A DNA stretch of 64,000 nt, taken from the NCBI RefSeq assembly GCF_015244675.1, contig NZ_JABCQO010000003.1, forward strand, positions 1 through 64,000, read 5' to 3'. A program made the position numbers and the translations under genes. The notes under the pieces were generated by a model that worked only from the letters and a program-made list of their open reading frames with translations, had not been told where the DNA came from and ran no database searches. How positions within the stretch are numbered: the stretch's first letter is position 1; every line of letters begins with the position of its first letter. The DNA is from Gluconobacter cerevisiae. Its GTDB lineage: Bacteria > Pseudomonadota > Alphaproteobacteria > Acetobacterales > Acetobacteraceae. This document shows positions 25,896 to 35,187 of this stretch, in pieces.

Positions 25896-27766
25896 CTGTT
25901 ATCCGGTCTGGTTCTCCAGACCTGAAGCCGCGACGCTGGCACCGTCTGTTTCACAGGCGCAGTGCTCTGCGTCATATCCGGATGCTCGACACAGTCGGCG
26001 CCCGGGTCATGGCGTTGATCGTCGCCACCACTCTTCCTCTCGCAATCATCGCATCCATGCTTGCCTGGCACAGCTACCAGCAGAATGTTGGTAACAGTGC
26101 CCTGCGTACCGAACGCGATACACAGCTCGCGATTTCGGAAATCACAACAGATCTGGATCAAACCCATACGCTTCTGGATATGTTGGCTGACGGCGATATC
26201 TCATCAGGGAATGCGCTACGGGAATTCGCACTCGTCCAGACCGTTTCCCAGCACCATTACTGTCTGTTGATGCTGACAGATGTAGAAGGGCGACCATCGG
26301 TTGTACTACCTTCTCCTTCGACGCAGGATCCGGCAATCTGTCACTCTCAGGAACACACATCATCGTCGATGATGTCTGCTTCGGCCAAGCTTCCCGTTGT
26401 CGGGATTGACGTCCTGAAGGGAGACAGGGGCCCCCTCCTGAAATTTGTTGTTCCCATTCTCAATAACAACTCTGTTTCTGGTTACATCATTGCCGTTCGA
26501 ACTCTGGGTTGGCAGCGAAGTCGTTTGCCAAAAGGCGACAGTCGCCTTCTTCTCGGGACAGACAATCATTCCCAGCATTTTCTGGCGATGCCGGATGGTT
26601 CTCTCTTTTCGCTTTTTCCGGACCGTCCCGTCGCAGCAAAACTGCCCTCAAAAGCAATGGCCCGTCTCGAACGGGATATCGCCTCCCTGAGCCAGCATGA
26701 TGTCTTTACGAGTCAGGGCATCACATATGCCTTCCAGAACGCTTACGGACCGGTCAGCCTGATTGTCGTCACCGAACGGACTGCCGAGGAAAGTCACGCC
26801 CTCAATATCTTTCTGATCCGGGTCAGCCTGATTGTTGGTCTGCTCGTGCTGGAACTGCTGGGCGTTGCATTGGGTGCAAGCATCTTTCTGGTCGCCCCTC
26901 TCGAAAAACTTGCGCTTGCCGTTGCGGACTGGAGGAGGGGTGCACTATTCGCCCCCAGAAACAATCATTCGATTCCTCTTGAAATCCGACATCTGGAAAA
27001 AGCTTTCCTGCGCGCCACACGTCGATTGACCCAGCATGAAAAGGATCTGGAACAATCCGCCCGGAATCAGGACATGCTGATCCGGGAGATCCATCACCGC
27101 GTGAAAAACAACCTGCAGGTCGTAGCATCCCTACTCAACCTTCAGGCAAGCCGCATCCGGTCGCATGAAGCCCGCGAAGAATTCCGTCTCGTGCGTGACA
27201 GAGTAAGGGCGCTCGCGACCCTGCACCGCTACCTTTATTCAGAAAGCGGTCTTTCGGCGCTGGACGTCCAGAGCTTCCTTGAAGAGCTCTGCAGCATTCT
27301 ACTGTCGGCCAACAGCATGAATGCCCAGACCCGTATCCGACTTCGACTCGATATCGAACACGTCCTGATCTCGCCCGATCAAGCCGTACCGATTGCGCTC
27401 ATCGTAACCGAAGTCCTCAGCAACGCCCTGCGATATGCGTTCCCTGGCGAACGGGCAGGGCATATCATGATTGCCCTTCACAAGGTCGTCCCGGCAGATC
27501 CTGAAAAAGAAGGACTTGTGGAGCTAAAACTGGGTGATGACGGTATTGGCATTGATGCCGGTCAGGCCAGCGAGTCCCGGACTCGCAGGGAAGGGATCGG
27601 AATGCAGCTCATTCGCGGTTTTGCCCGGCAAATCAATGCGGACATGACGGTTAGCAATGAAAACGGAACCTGGTATACTCTGCGCTTTATTCCAGAACGT
27701 CCGTCTCTTACGGCACTCGCCATGGCGCGCAAGGCCATTAGTCATGAAGAAGACTCGGCACGGTAA
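25892..27766 (+). CDS. HisKA_2-family membrane sensor kinase (PhyK-like)
   Basis: Likely kinase for PhyR. Two transmembrane helices (about 36-58 and 306-334) flank a 245-residue periplasmic sensor domain of CHASE-like layout. A HAMP-like linker leads to the HisKA_2 box IREIHHRVKNNLQVVASLLNLQ with phospho-acceptor His401; the ATPase domain has VLSNALRYAFPG (N box), DDGIGID and GIGMQLIRGFA (G boxes). 624 aa from a GTG at 25892 coupled to nepR. The HRxKNN form of the histidine box is the one known to feed PhyR. The signal sensed is unknown. Confidence 0.9.
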   Translation: MTVIRSGSPDLKPRRWHRLFHRRSALRHIRMLDTVGARVMALIVATTLPLAIIASMLAWHSYQQNVGNSALRTERDTQLAISEITTDLDQTHTLLDMLADGDISSGNALREFALVQTVSQHHYCLLMLTDVEGRPSVVLPSPSTQDPAICHSQEHTSSSMMSASAKLPVVGIDVLKGDRGPLLKFVVPILNNNSVSGYIIAVRTLGWQRSRLPKGDSRLLLGTDNHSQHFLAMPDGSLFSLFPDRPVAAKLPSKAMARLERDIASLSQHDVFTSQGITYAFQNAYGPVSLIVVTERTAEESHALNIFLIRVSLIVGLLVLELLGVALGASIFLVAPLEKLALAVADWRRGALFAPRNNHSIPLEIRHLEKAFLRATRRLTQHEKDLEQSARNQDMLIREIHHRVKNNLQVVASLLNLQASRIRSHEAREEFRLVRDRVRALATLHRYLYSESGLSALDVQSFLEELCSILLSANSMNAQTRIRLRLDIEHVLISPDQAVPIALIVTEVLSNALRYAFPGERAGHIMIALHKVVPADPEKEGLVELKLGDDGIGIDAGQASESRTRREGIGMQLIRGFARQINADMTVSNENGTWYTLRFIPERPSLTALAMARKAISHEEDSAR

Positions 27767-27878
27767 CTACGTAACAGCCGCAGGTTTCGCTTACAAAATC
27801 ACAAAAAACTCTAAATAAGCAGCAAGAATTGCCTGAGGCACTGTCTTGTCGAGCCTTTGCGACCTATATGCAGGGGTC

Positions 27879-29564
27879 ATGAAGGCCGACAAGACAATCG
27901 CAAAAGCGTGGGTAAAGGCACAGGGACGCGCAAGTCGCTCCCGAACCTCTGTCGTAGTATGTTTAGGTTTGCTCTCAACCCTGTTGGGACTCTTGCAGGC
28001 CTGGGCGCTGGCACGAACACTCGCCTCCGTGCTGACGCACGACACAGACAGCATCGGACCGGCGATTGCCGTCTTCCTTCTCGCGTGCCTCCTCAGAGTC
28101 ATTCTCTCAACGGTGCAGGAGATGACGGCCGTATCCGCCGGAATTCAGGGTCGTCGCCGTTTGCGCAAAGAAGTGCTGGACCGTATCCTCAATGAAGGAC
28201 CGGCTCTTCTGCGCCGTCATCATAGCGCAGCCATCGCCGCCACGCTGGTTGACCGGATCGAAGCACTCGACGGTTATTTCGCGCGCTGGCTGCCTGCCTC
28301 ATCGCTCTGGTTGATCTCTCAATGGCTGGTCGTGATCGCAGTTTACGTCGAGAACCATCAGGCAGGTCTGATTCTTGCCGCATGTTGCGCTGTACTTCCC
28401 ATTTTTCAGGCCGTCTTCGGAATCGCCACAGCTGTGGCATCCCGCAAACAGTTTCTGGCCATGACACGCCTTCAGACACGTTTTCTGGACCGTGTGAAAG
28501 GGATTGCGACCATCGTTCTCTCAGGCGGAACCGAACGGGAGGCACAGGCCCTGGCGAAAAGCGCCGATGATCTTCGTCAACGCACCATGAAAGTCCTGCG
28601 GATCGCCTTTCTCGCCTCTGCCACCACGGATGTGGCCATGGTCGTAGCACTCGTGCTGATCGTCGTGACGCAGGCCCACACCCTCATGGGACATCCGTCC
28701 AACGCCGTCCTGACCAGAGCGCTCTACGCCGTTCTTCTGGTTCCTGAAGCATTTGCCTCGTTCCGTGCACTTTCAGCGGCCTATCAGGACCGCGCGCACG
28801 CTACCGCCGCCGCAGAAGCCATGCATGAACTTGCTCCGCTAACCGAACGGACGGTCGCCACCTCTGATATCCTCCATGCCGACGGCGGCATTTCGGTCAC
28901 GGCAGAGAACGTCTCTTTTGCATGGGATGAACAGCGCGGCACGGTCATTCACGATATCAGCTTCGCTCTTGCCGCAGGCGAAACGCTCATTCTGGAAGGC
29001 GCATCCGGAGCAGGGAAATCCACACTTCTGGAACTGCTGCTCGGCTTTGTCGCACCCTCACAGGGACGCATCCTGTTTGATGGGCAGGACATGCAGGATT
29101 TTTCTCCACGACAGGTTTCCTCCCTGATCAGCTGGATCGGTCAAAAGCCTGTTCTGTTTGCCGGGACCATCCGCGAGAACATCCTGTTCGCCAAGCCTGA
29201 CGCGACGACAGACGAACTGGATCACGCCATTTCCGCCGCTGCGGTCGATCACTATCTGTCATCGCTGCCAGACGGTCTGGAAACACGCATCGGCGAGGGC
29301 GGGTTCGGCCTTTCTGGCGGTCAGGCGCAACGCATTGCCATTGCCCGCGCCTATCTCAAGAACTCGCCGCTTTTGCTGCTGGATGAGCCAACATCCCATC
29401 TTGACCCGAAAACCGAGGCCGGCATTCTCGCAAGCCTGAAAGAACTGGCAAAGGGCCGGACTGTCATTCTTTGCAGCCATTCTGCACAGGCCAGACAGTT
29501 TCAGGGACGTCGCCTTGTCCTTGATGGTGGCCGTGCCATCGCCTTTACGGGAGAAGCCGCATGA
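27879..29564 (+). CDS. cydD: Thiol exporter ABC half-transporter CydD
   Basis: With CydC forms the heterodimeric exporter of cysteine/glutathione needed for assembly of cytochrome bd and periplasmic cytochromes. Six membrane segments occupy residues 1-320; the ATPase has Walker A GASGAGKST, signature FGLSGGQAQRIAIARA and Walker B LLLLDEPTSHLD. ATG 27879 after AGGGG is preferred to an upstream TTG. 561 aa. It overlaps cydC by 4 bases. No cydAB oxidase genes are adjacent. Confidence 0.93.
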   Translation: MKADKTIAKAWVKAQGRASRSRTSVVVCLGLLSTLLGLLQAWALARTLASVLTHDTDSIGPAIAVFLLACLLRVILSTVQEMTAVSAGIQGRRRLRKEVLDRILNEGPALLRRHHSAAIAATLVDRIEALDGYFARWLPASSLWLISQWLVVIAVYVENHQAGLILAACCAVLPIFQAVFGIATAVASRKQFLAMTRLQTRFLDRVKGIATIVLSGGTEREAQALAKSADDLRQRTMKVLRIAFLASATTDVAMVVALVLIVVTQAHTLMGHPSNAVLTRALYAVLLVPEAFASFRALSAAYQDRAHATAAAEAMHELAPLTERTVATSDILHADGGISVTAENVSFAWDEQRGTVIHDISFALAAGETLILEGASGAGKSTLLELLLGFVAPSQGRILFDGQDMQDFSPRQVSSLISWIGQKPVLFAGTIRENILFAKPDATTDELDHAISAAAVDHYLSSLPDGLETRIGEGGFGLSGGQAQRIAIARAYLKNSPLLLLDEPTSHLDPKTEAGILASLKELAKGRTVILCSHSAQARQFQGRRLVLDGGRAIAFTGEAA

Positions 29565-31243
29565 GCGCCCCGCTGCCCTCGAACCCGATCCGGGAAACAC
29601 ACAGCGAAATGGCGCTTTCCCGAATCCTTCAGGTCTGGCGTCCGCAATATACGCGCCTCATCACAGGCATCGTCATTGCCGAACTCGCGGTATGTGCGGG
29701 ACTGGCTCTGATGGGGCAGGCGGGTGGTCGGCTGGCGGGGGCCGCGATTGGCGTTGGGGCTGCCTATCTCCTTTTGCGCCTGTCCGGCGCCGCCCAGATC
29801 GTCCTGCGCTATGTGGAGCGTCTGTATACCCATGACGCCATGTTTCGCGCTCTGGCGGATCTGCGGGTCTGGTTCTATCGCAAACTCGCTGGTGGCGCGG
29901 CGGCAGGACTAGGCTTCCAGCGTTCAGGAGACCTGTTGTCCCGCCTGGTGTCCGACGTCCAGACGCTCGACAACCTGTATCTGCGAATTTTTGTGCCGCT
30001 GGTTTCAGCGCTGCTGACGCTTCCGATCGCTACGATCGTCTGGATGAAGGCAGGAACACAGGCCGGGCTGCTGACAGGCGCACTGTTTGCCGTCCTTGCC
30101 TTCGTTCTGCCGCTGATGGGCGCGCACCTGTCCAAGCGCTTCGGACCGGACATCCTGCATGCGGAATCCGAACTTCGAATTGCGGCACTGGACCTCACCT
30201 CGGGCCTCCGCGAAGCACGGGCGTTCGGTGCGGAAGACGTCCTCGCCGCCGTCGTTACGGAGCGGCAGGAAACCCTTTTCAAGACCCAACGCCGTCAGCA
30301 GACCCGCATGGCACTCATGCAGGGTTTTGCAGGCCTCATCGCCAAAGGCGGTATCGCCATCATCCTGTGCGCAGTAGCCGGAATCTTATTCCCGCAGGCG
30401 CCGGCAGTCGCTGGCCTTACTGCGCTTTTTGTTGCGATCACCGCCCTCGAAGGCGTGACAGGTCTGGCGCGAGCCGGTCTGCTGAGCGGACAGGTCAAGC
30501 ACGCGGCACAGCGGATTGTCGAGATTGCCGATAAGGCTCCTCCGGCTCCAGAAGGCAATGCGCCACTCCCGGCTGGACGGGATCTGCGTCTCGAAAACGT
30601 GACGTTCAGCTGGACACCGGATCGGGCGCCGATCTTCCACAATCTGAGCCTGACCCTGCGTCAGGGTGAGCGCGTGGCACTGATCGGGTCTTCCGGAGCT
30701 GGAAAATCCAGTCTGGCCGCGCTGATCCTCAAGGCCACATCTCCCGCTCAGGGCCAGATCCTGCTGGGCGGGACTGACATCAACACCCTGCGCGACAGCG
30801 ATCTCCGCGCCCAGATCGCATGGCTGTCACAGGCCAGTCATCTGTTTGATGATACGGTCCGCGGCAATCTCCTTCTGGGCCGGGAAGATATTTCCGAAGA
30901 AGCCCTCTGGACGGCTCTGGAACAGGCCCGGATCGCGGATGTCGTTCGCAGCCTACCTGACGGACTTGAGACATGGATCGGCGAAGGCGGCTCGAAACTT
31001 TCAGGCGGACAGGGGCGCCGTATTGCTCTGGCGCGCGTCCTGTTGTCCGATGCGCCCATTCTCGTTCTTGACGAACCGGCAACGGGGCTGGACGCCGATA
31101 CCGAGCGCGCGTTTCTCGAAACGCTCAATAACGCGACCGAAGGGCGAAGCGTCCTGCTGATCGCACATCGTCTGACAGGCGTGGAAAAACTTGACCGCAT
31201 CTGGCGCCTGGAAGACGGACAGGTTATTTCCAGTGCATGCTGA
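29561..31243 (+). CDS. cydC: Thiol exporter ABC half-transporter CydC
   Basis: Second half of the CydDC exporter. Membrane domain to about residue 320, starting with LITGIVIAELAVCAGLALMG; ATPase with GSSGAGKSS (Walker A), KLSGGQGRRIALARV (signature), ILVLDEPATGLD (Walker B) and LIAHRLTG (switch His). 560 aa. Coupled to cydD by an ATGA overlap. The pair is complete, with intact motifs in both subunits. Confidence 0.93.
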   Translation: MSAPLPSNPIRETHSEMALSRILQVWRPQYTRLITGIVIAELAVCAGLALMGQAGGRLAGAAIGVGAAYLLLRLSGAAQIVLRYVERLYTHDAMFRALADLRVWFYRKLAGGAAAGLGFQRSGDLLSRLVSDVQTLDNLYLRIFVPLVSALLTLPIATIVWMKAGTQAGLLTGALFAVLAFVLPLMGAHLSKRFGPDILHAESELRIAALDLTSGLREARAFGAEDVLAAVVTERQETLFKTQRRQQTRMALMQGFAGLIAKGGIAIILCAVAGILFPQAPAVAGLTALFVAITALEGVTGLARAGLLSGQVKHAAQRIVEIADKAPPAPEGNAPLPAGRDLRLENVTFSWTPDRAPIFHNLSLTLRQGERVALIGSSGAGKSSLAALILKATSPAQGQILLGGTDINTLRDSDLRAQIAWLSQASHLFDDTVRGNLLLGREDISEEALWTALEQARIADVVRSLPDGLETWIGEGGSKLSGGQGRRIALARVLLSDAPILVLDEPATGLDADTERAFLETLNNATEGRSVLLIAHRLTGVEKLDRIWRLEDGQVISSAC

Positions 31244-31297
31244 ACGGCGCACGCCGACCCAGCTTCACACCTTTCCATCCTGACAGGACGCTACGCC

Positions 31298-31705
31298 ATG
31301 GCACGTTTCCTCTCCCTCATCCGCATCGCGGCCCCGGTTTTCGTTCTGTCAGCTACGCTGGCAGGGTGTGCCGAACAACCTACCCGCGACAGCTACGTCG
31401 TTTTCTTTGACCGTGAATCCGTCACACTCAGTCCCGTCGCACAGGCTGTCGTCACCAAGGCCGCCACAGCAGCCCGTGCCGAACATGCCACGGTCGTTCG
31501 CGTTTCCGGCTCAGCGGGAGTGAATGGTGATGCCGCAGTCCTGAAGGAACTGGCCACGAGCCGTGCACAGGTTGTTGCCACACAGCTCAGCAATGACGGC
31601 ATCAACGGCGCCAAGATCGAAATGACGCCGTACACGCCGAGCCAGCTTGAAGACTCACACGTGGCGCTGCGCCGCGTTTCCATCACCATCGTTCCGGGTC
31701 TCTGA
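31298..31705 (+). CDS. OmpA-like lipoprotein
   Basis: Signal peptide with lipobox TLAGC (Cys24), then an OmpA-C-like peptidoglycan-binding domain: YVVFFDRESVTLSPVAQAVV begins the fold (compare VyFdfdsaeL in OmpA), and ATSRAQVVATQLSNDGI is its helical part. It is short (135 aa) and lacks the usual D and R pair in clear form, so peptidoglycan binding is uncertain. Lies 54 bp after cydC and 13 bp before recQ. Confidence 0.78.
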   Translation: MARFLSLIRIAAPVFVLSATLAGCAEQPTRDSYVVFFDRESVTLSPVAQAVVTKAATAARAEHATVVRVSGSAGVNGDAAVLKELATSRAQVVATQLSNDGINGAKIEMTPYTPSQLEDSHVALRRVSITIVPGL

Positions 31706-31718
31706 TCCGGAAGCAGAA

Positions 31719-33587
31719 ATGACGCAATCGCAGACCACGTCTTCCGACGAAACAGGTGTCGGCACAGCCCTGACGCCTGAAGAGGTTCTGGCGGAAATCT
31801 TCGGATTTTCGGGTTTTCGTGGCCTCCAGAAAGACGCCGTCGAAACGGTCATGCGAGGCGAAGACGTTCTCGTCCTGATGCCGACCGGCGGCGGCAAGAG
31901 CTTGTGCTATCAGGTTCCTGCGCTCTGCCGGGAAGGCATGGGTCTCGTCATTTCACCCCTGATCGCCCTGATGGACGATCAGGTTGCCGGGCTGCGACAG
32001 CTTGGAGTTCGGGCCGCCGCCCTGCATTCCGGGCTTGAACCGGATGAACGCGAACAGCTCCAGAGCGATCTGCGCAACAACCGGATCGACATTCTCTATA
32101 TTTCTCCCGAACGGCTGCTTCAGCCTTCCACAGCGAATTTCCTTTCAAAACGTCAGATCTCGCTGATCGCCATTGACGAAGCACACTGCATTTCGGCCTG
32201 GGGGCATGAGTTCCGTCCGGAATACCGCGCACTTGCCAGCCTGCCTGAAATGTTTCCAGATGTTCCCCGTATTGCCCTGACGGCCACAGCCGATCCGCGA
32301 ACACGCGACGATATTCTGAACGCATTGGGCATGCCTGAAGCACAGGTTCTGATGGCGAGTTTCCATCGCCCCAACCTGATTGTGGAGGCGCGCGCCAAAG
32401 CCAGCGAAAGCCGCCAGCTCCTCGAAACGTTGCAAAGCCACCGTGAAGGGGCCTCCATTGTCTATTGCGGCAGTCGCAACAAGACAGAGCGCGTCGCCAC
32501 AATGCTGCGCGACAAGGGACTGACAGCGCTGCCGTTTCACGCAGGCCTGTCCGCCATGGAAAAACGCGCCACCCTGATGCGTTTCCGCTCCGGCGAGGAA
32601 ATGGTGATTGTCGCGACCATCGCCTTCGGCATGGGCATCGACCGGCCCGACGTGCGCTGCGTCGTTCATCTGGACATGCCCTCATCGCCGGAAGCGTATT
32701 ACCAGCAGATCGGACGGGCAGGGCGCGACGGCGAACCTTCCGACACGCTCCTGCTTTATGGCGGTGAGGACATGGCGCGGGCACGATACTGGCTTGAACA
32801 GTCCAGCGCTCCCGACAACGAAAAGCGCGTGATGCAGGCCCGGCTGGAAAGCATGATCGCGCTTACGGAAACCACGGGCTGCCGTACCCAGGCGCTGCTT
32901 GCCTGCTTTGGGGAAAATCTTCCCCAGCCCTGTGGCCATTGCGACAACTGTATCAATCCGGTCTCGACTTTCGACGGAACACAGGCCGCCCAGAAAGTCC
33001 TCTCCGCGATCTACCGCACCGATCAGCGTCTTGGCGCGATCCAGCTCTCCAACATTCTGCGCGGTAAGACCAACGAAACCATTGAACGCAATGCCTACCA
33101 GCATCTCTCGGTGTTCGGAATCGGCAAGGACCATAGCGAACAGTGGTGGCGTGCCGTCATTCGACAACTGATCGCACGCGGCGCCATACGGATGCACGGC
33201 GAATATGGCAGCCTGGCCCTCCAGAGCGAGATTGCCCGCCCGATCCTGCGCGGTGAGGAACGTGTCGCGCTCAGGCTTGAAGCCAAAGCCGCCCTGACTG
33301 CCAGCGCGGGCTCTGACGGCAATACGGAAAACGATCGCCTCTTAGCGGATGAAAAACCGTATTTCGATGCCCTGCGACAGTGGCGTCTGTCCGAAGCGCG
33401 GGAGCAGGAAATCCCGCCTTATGTCATTTTCCACGATTCCGTCCTGCGAGATATCGCCCGCGAGCAGCCGGATAGCCGGGACGGTCTGGGCTGCATCAAG
33501 GGGGTCGGCGCCTCAAAACTGGACCGTTACGGAACTGCCGTGCTGACCGTTCTGCGGGAAATCCGCGAGCCTGCCTCAGCCCACTGA
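31719..33587 (+). CDS. recQ: ATP-dependent DNA helicase RecQ
   Basis: 3'-5' RecQ helicase in recombination and repair. Motifs: ALTPEEVLAEIFGFSGFRGLQ (motif 0), MPTGGGKSLCYQ (Walker A), IDEAHCISAWGHEFRPEY (II plus aromatic-rich loop), QQIGRAGRDGEPS (VI), zinc site CRTQALLACFGE...CGHCDNC, winged helix, and a C-terminal HRDC domain (PPYVIFHDSVLRDIA). ATG 31719 is the sensible start; the frame is open further up into the lipoprotein gene. 622 aa. Confidence 0.96.
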   Translation: MTQSQTTSSDETGVGTALTPEEVLAEIFGFSGFRGLQKDAVETVMRGEDVLVLMPTGGGKSLCYQVPALCREGMGLVISPLIALMDDQVAGLRQLGVRAAALHSGLEPDEREQLQSDLRNNRIDILYISPERLLQPSTANFLSKRQISLIAIDEAHCISAWGHEFRPEYRALASLPEMFPDVPRIALTATADPRTRDDILNALGMPEAQVLMASFHRPNLIVEARAKASESRQLLETLQSHREGASIVYCGSRNKTERVATMLRDKGLTALPFHAGLSAMEKRATLMRFRSGEEMVIVATIAFGMGIDRPDVRCVVHLDMPSSPEAYYQQIGRAGRDGEPSDTLLLYGGEDMARARYWLEQSSAPDNEKRVMQARLESMIALTETTGCRTQALLACFGENLPQPCGHCDNCINPVSTFDGTQAAQKVLSAIYRTDQRLGAIQLSNILRGKTNETIERNAYQHLSVFGIGKDHSEQWWRAVIRQLIARGAIRMHGEYGSLALQSEIARPILRGEERVALRLEAKAALTASAGSDGNTENDRLLADEKPYFDALRQWRLSEAREQEIPPYVIFHDSVLRDIAREQPDSRDGLGCIKGVGASKLDRYGTAVLTVLREIREPASAH

Positions 33588-33591
33588 AAAC

Positions 33592-34083
33592 TCAGTCGTG
33601 AGTCAGTTCGTCAGGCCCCGTCACGGTGAAACTGACGGTGATGCTGCCTGCATTCAGAATATCGAACGTAAAGGGCACCTTGCTCCCCACAGCAGGCATC
33701 TGCCGAATGCCCATACACATCATGTGATAGCCCGAGCGCGGGAAAATCATCGTGGAGTCGTGAGGCAGAGCCAGATGGGTAAAGAGGTCATTTGCCCCTT
33801 CGGTCTGCTGCTGGTTCGTATGATGCGCAACCACGTTCTCACAGAGCGGAGACGAAATCCCCTTCAGGAGATGGTCGACGCCGTCATCGTTGCGAATCGT
33901 GAAATAACCCGCTCCACGGTTTGGAAAATATGCTGAGGGGCGGAATGTCCCGTCCAGAACCACGACCCGCTGTGCATCATGAGCAACATCCGGCGGCGGC
34001 ACAGCCCCCGAAGGAGACTGCTGAGCCAATGCCTGGGACGCAGAGAAAACAAAGAGGGCGGTCAGGACAGATACCCGTTTCAA
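33592..34083 (-). CDS. PCu(A)C-type periplasmic copper chaperone
   Basis: Secreted protein (signal MKRVSVLTALFVFSASQALA) of the DUF461/PCu(A)C family, which delivers Cu(I) to the Cu(A) centre of terminal oxidases. The ligand-rich strand HDSTMIFPRSGYHMMCMG gives the His/Met set expected, with an extra Cys. 163 aa. Convergent with recQ, no oxidase genes adjacent. Relevant to acetic acid bacteria, which rely heavily on copper/haem terminal oxidases. Confidence 0.88.
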   Translation of the reverse strand: MKRVSVLTALFVFSASQALAQQSPSGAVPPPDVAHDAQRVVVLDGTFRPSAYFPNRGAGYFTIRNDDGVDHLLKGISSPLCENVVAHHTNQQQTEGANDLFTHLALPHDSTMIFPRSGYHMMCMGIRQMPAVGSKVPFTFDILNAGSITVSFTVTGPDELTHD

Positions 34084-34201
34084 CGACAGTCTCCCGGTAG
34101 TTTAAGTCTCATGCAAGGCCCCGTTTGGGCCAGAACGCATCATCCGGTAAAGTGCGCCCACTTACCCGGCCCCGACAAGGCCCGAACTCTCAGGATCGCG
34201 A

Positions 34202-34702
34202 ATGCGTTGCCCTTTTTGTGGACATGACGACACCCAGGTCAAGGACAGCCGGTCCACGGAAGACGGCATTGCCATCCGTCGCCGGCGCGTCTGTTCGGCA
34301 TGCACGCAGCGCTTTACGACCGTCGAGCGCGTTCAGCTCCGCGAACTCTCCGTCACCAAAGCAGACGGTCGGCGCGTTCCTTTCGACCGGGACAAGCTGG
34401 CACGTTCCATTCGGGTCGCCCTGCGTAAACGCCCGGTTCCCGAAGAACGTCAGGAACAACTGGTCAACGGACTGGTCCGACAGCTTGAAGCTTCGGGAGA
34501 GCATGAAGTTTCTTCCCATCGCATCGGTCAGCTTGCGATGGACGCATTGCGCGAAGTGGACGGAGTGGCCTATGTCCGCTTCACCAGCGTCTACCGCGAC
34601 TTCCGCGAGGTCGAAGCGTTCTCGAAAATCCTCGCCGACATGAAACCCATTCCCGGGGAAACGGACGCACCGTCCCCCGACGACTCCCAGGAGACACCAT
34701 GA
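34202..34702 (+). CDS. nrdR: Transcriptional repressor NrdR
   Basis: Represses ribonucleotide reductase genes in response to ATP/dATP. The zinc ribbon [17 protein letters not shown]...CSACTQRF supplies four cysteines, and an ATP-cone follows ([20 protein letters not shown]). 166 aa. Its stop overlaps nusB (ATGA). In many alphaproteobacteria nrdR is followed by riboflavin genes before nusB; they are missing here. Confidence 0.97.
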   Translation: MRCPFCGHDDTQVKDSRSTEDGIAIRRRRVCSACTQRFTTVERVQLRELSVTKADGRRVPFDRDKLARSIRVALRKRPVPEERQEQLVNGLVRQLEASGEHEVSSHRIGQLAMDALREVDGVAYVRFTSVYRDFREVEAFSKILADMKPIPGETDAPSPDDSQETP

Positions 34703-35184
34703 CCGTTACCGACGCCCCCGCCACCAACCCGACGCGCCGGAGCCGGACCATTGCCCGCGTCGCAGCCGTTCAGGCGCTGTTCCAGTGCGAACAGTCCGGC
34801 GACACGGCGGAAACCGTCATCAGCCAGTTCATCCGCCATCGCCGCGTCAGCTCCACGGCTTTATTCGAAGACGGTCATATTCCCGATGCCGACCTAAAAC
34901 TGTTTCAGGAAATCGTCCTTGGCGTCACCCGCCGACAGGACGACATCGACGCGAAGTTGAGCGGCGTCCTGCCCGAACAGTGGCCACTCCCGCGTCTGGA
35001 CCCCGTCCTGCGCGCGCTGCTGCGTGGTGCCGTTTTCGAACTGATCGGTACGGACACTCCGGACCGGATCATCATCAACGAATATCTTGACGTCGCTCAC
35101 GGCTTCTTCTCCGGCGACGAACCCAAGATGGTCAACGGCATCCTCGATACAATCAGCCGCAGCGGTAATGACGGCAACGCCTGA
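34699..35184 (+). CDS. nusB: Transcription antitermination factor NusB
   Basis: Pairs with NusE (S10) in rRNA antitermination. [20 protein letters not shown] near the N-terminus and the C-terminal [19 protein letters not shown] and [27 protein letters not shown] are the family's two signatures. 161 aa. Middle gene of nrdR-nusB-thiL. Confidence 0.97.
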   Translation: MTVTDAPATNPTRRSRTIARVAAVQALFQCEQSGDTAETVISQFIRHRRVSSTALFEDGHIPDADLKLFQEIVLGVTRRQDDIDAKLSGVLPEQWPLPRLDPVLRALLRGAVFELIGTDTPDRIIINEYLDVAHGFFSGDEPKMVNGILDTISRSGNDGNA

Positions 35185-35187
35185 TCC

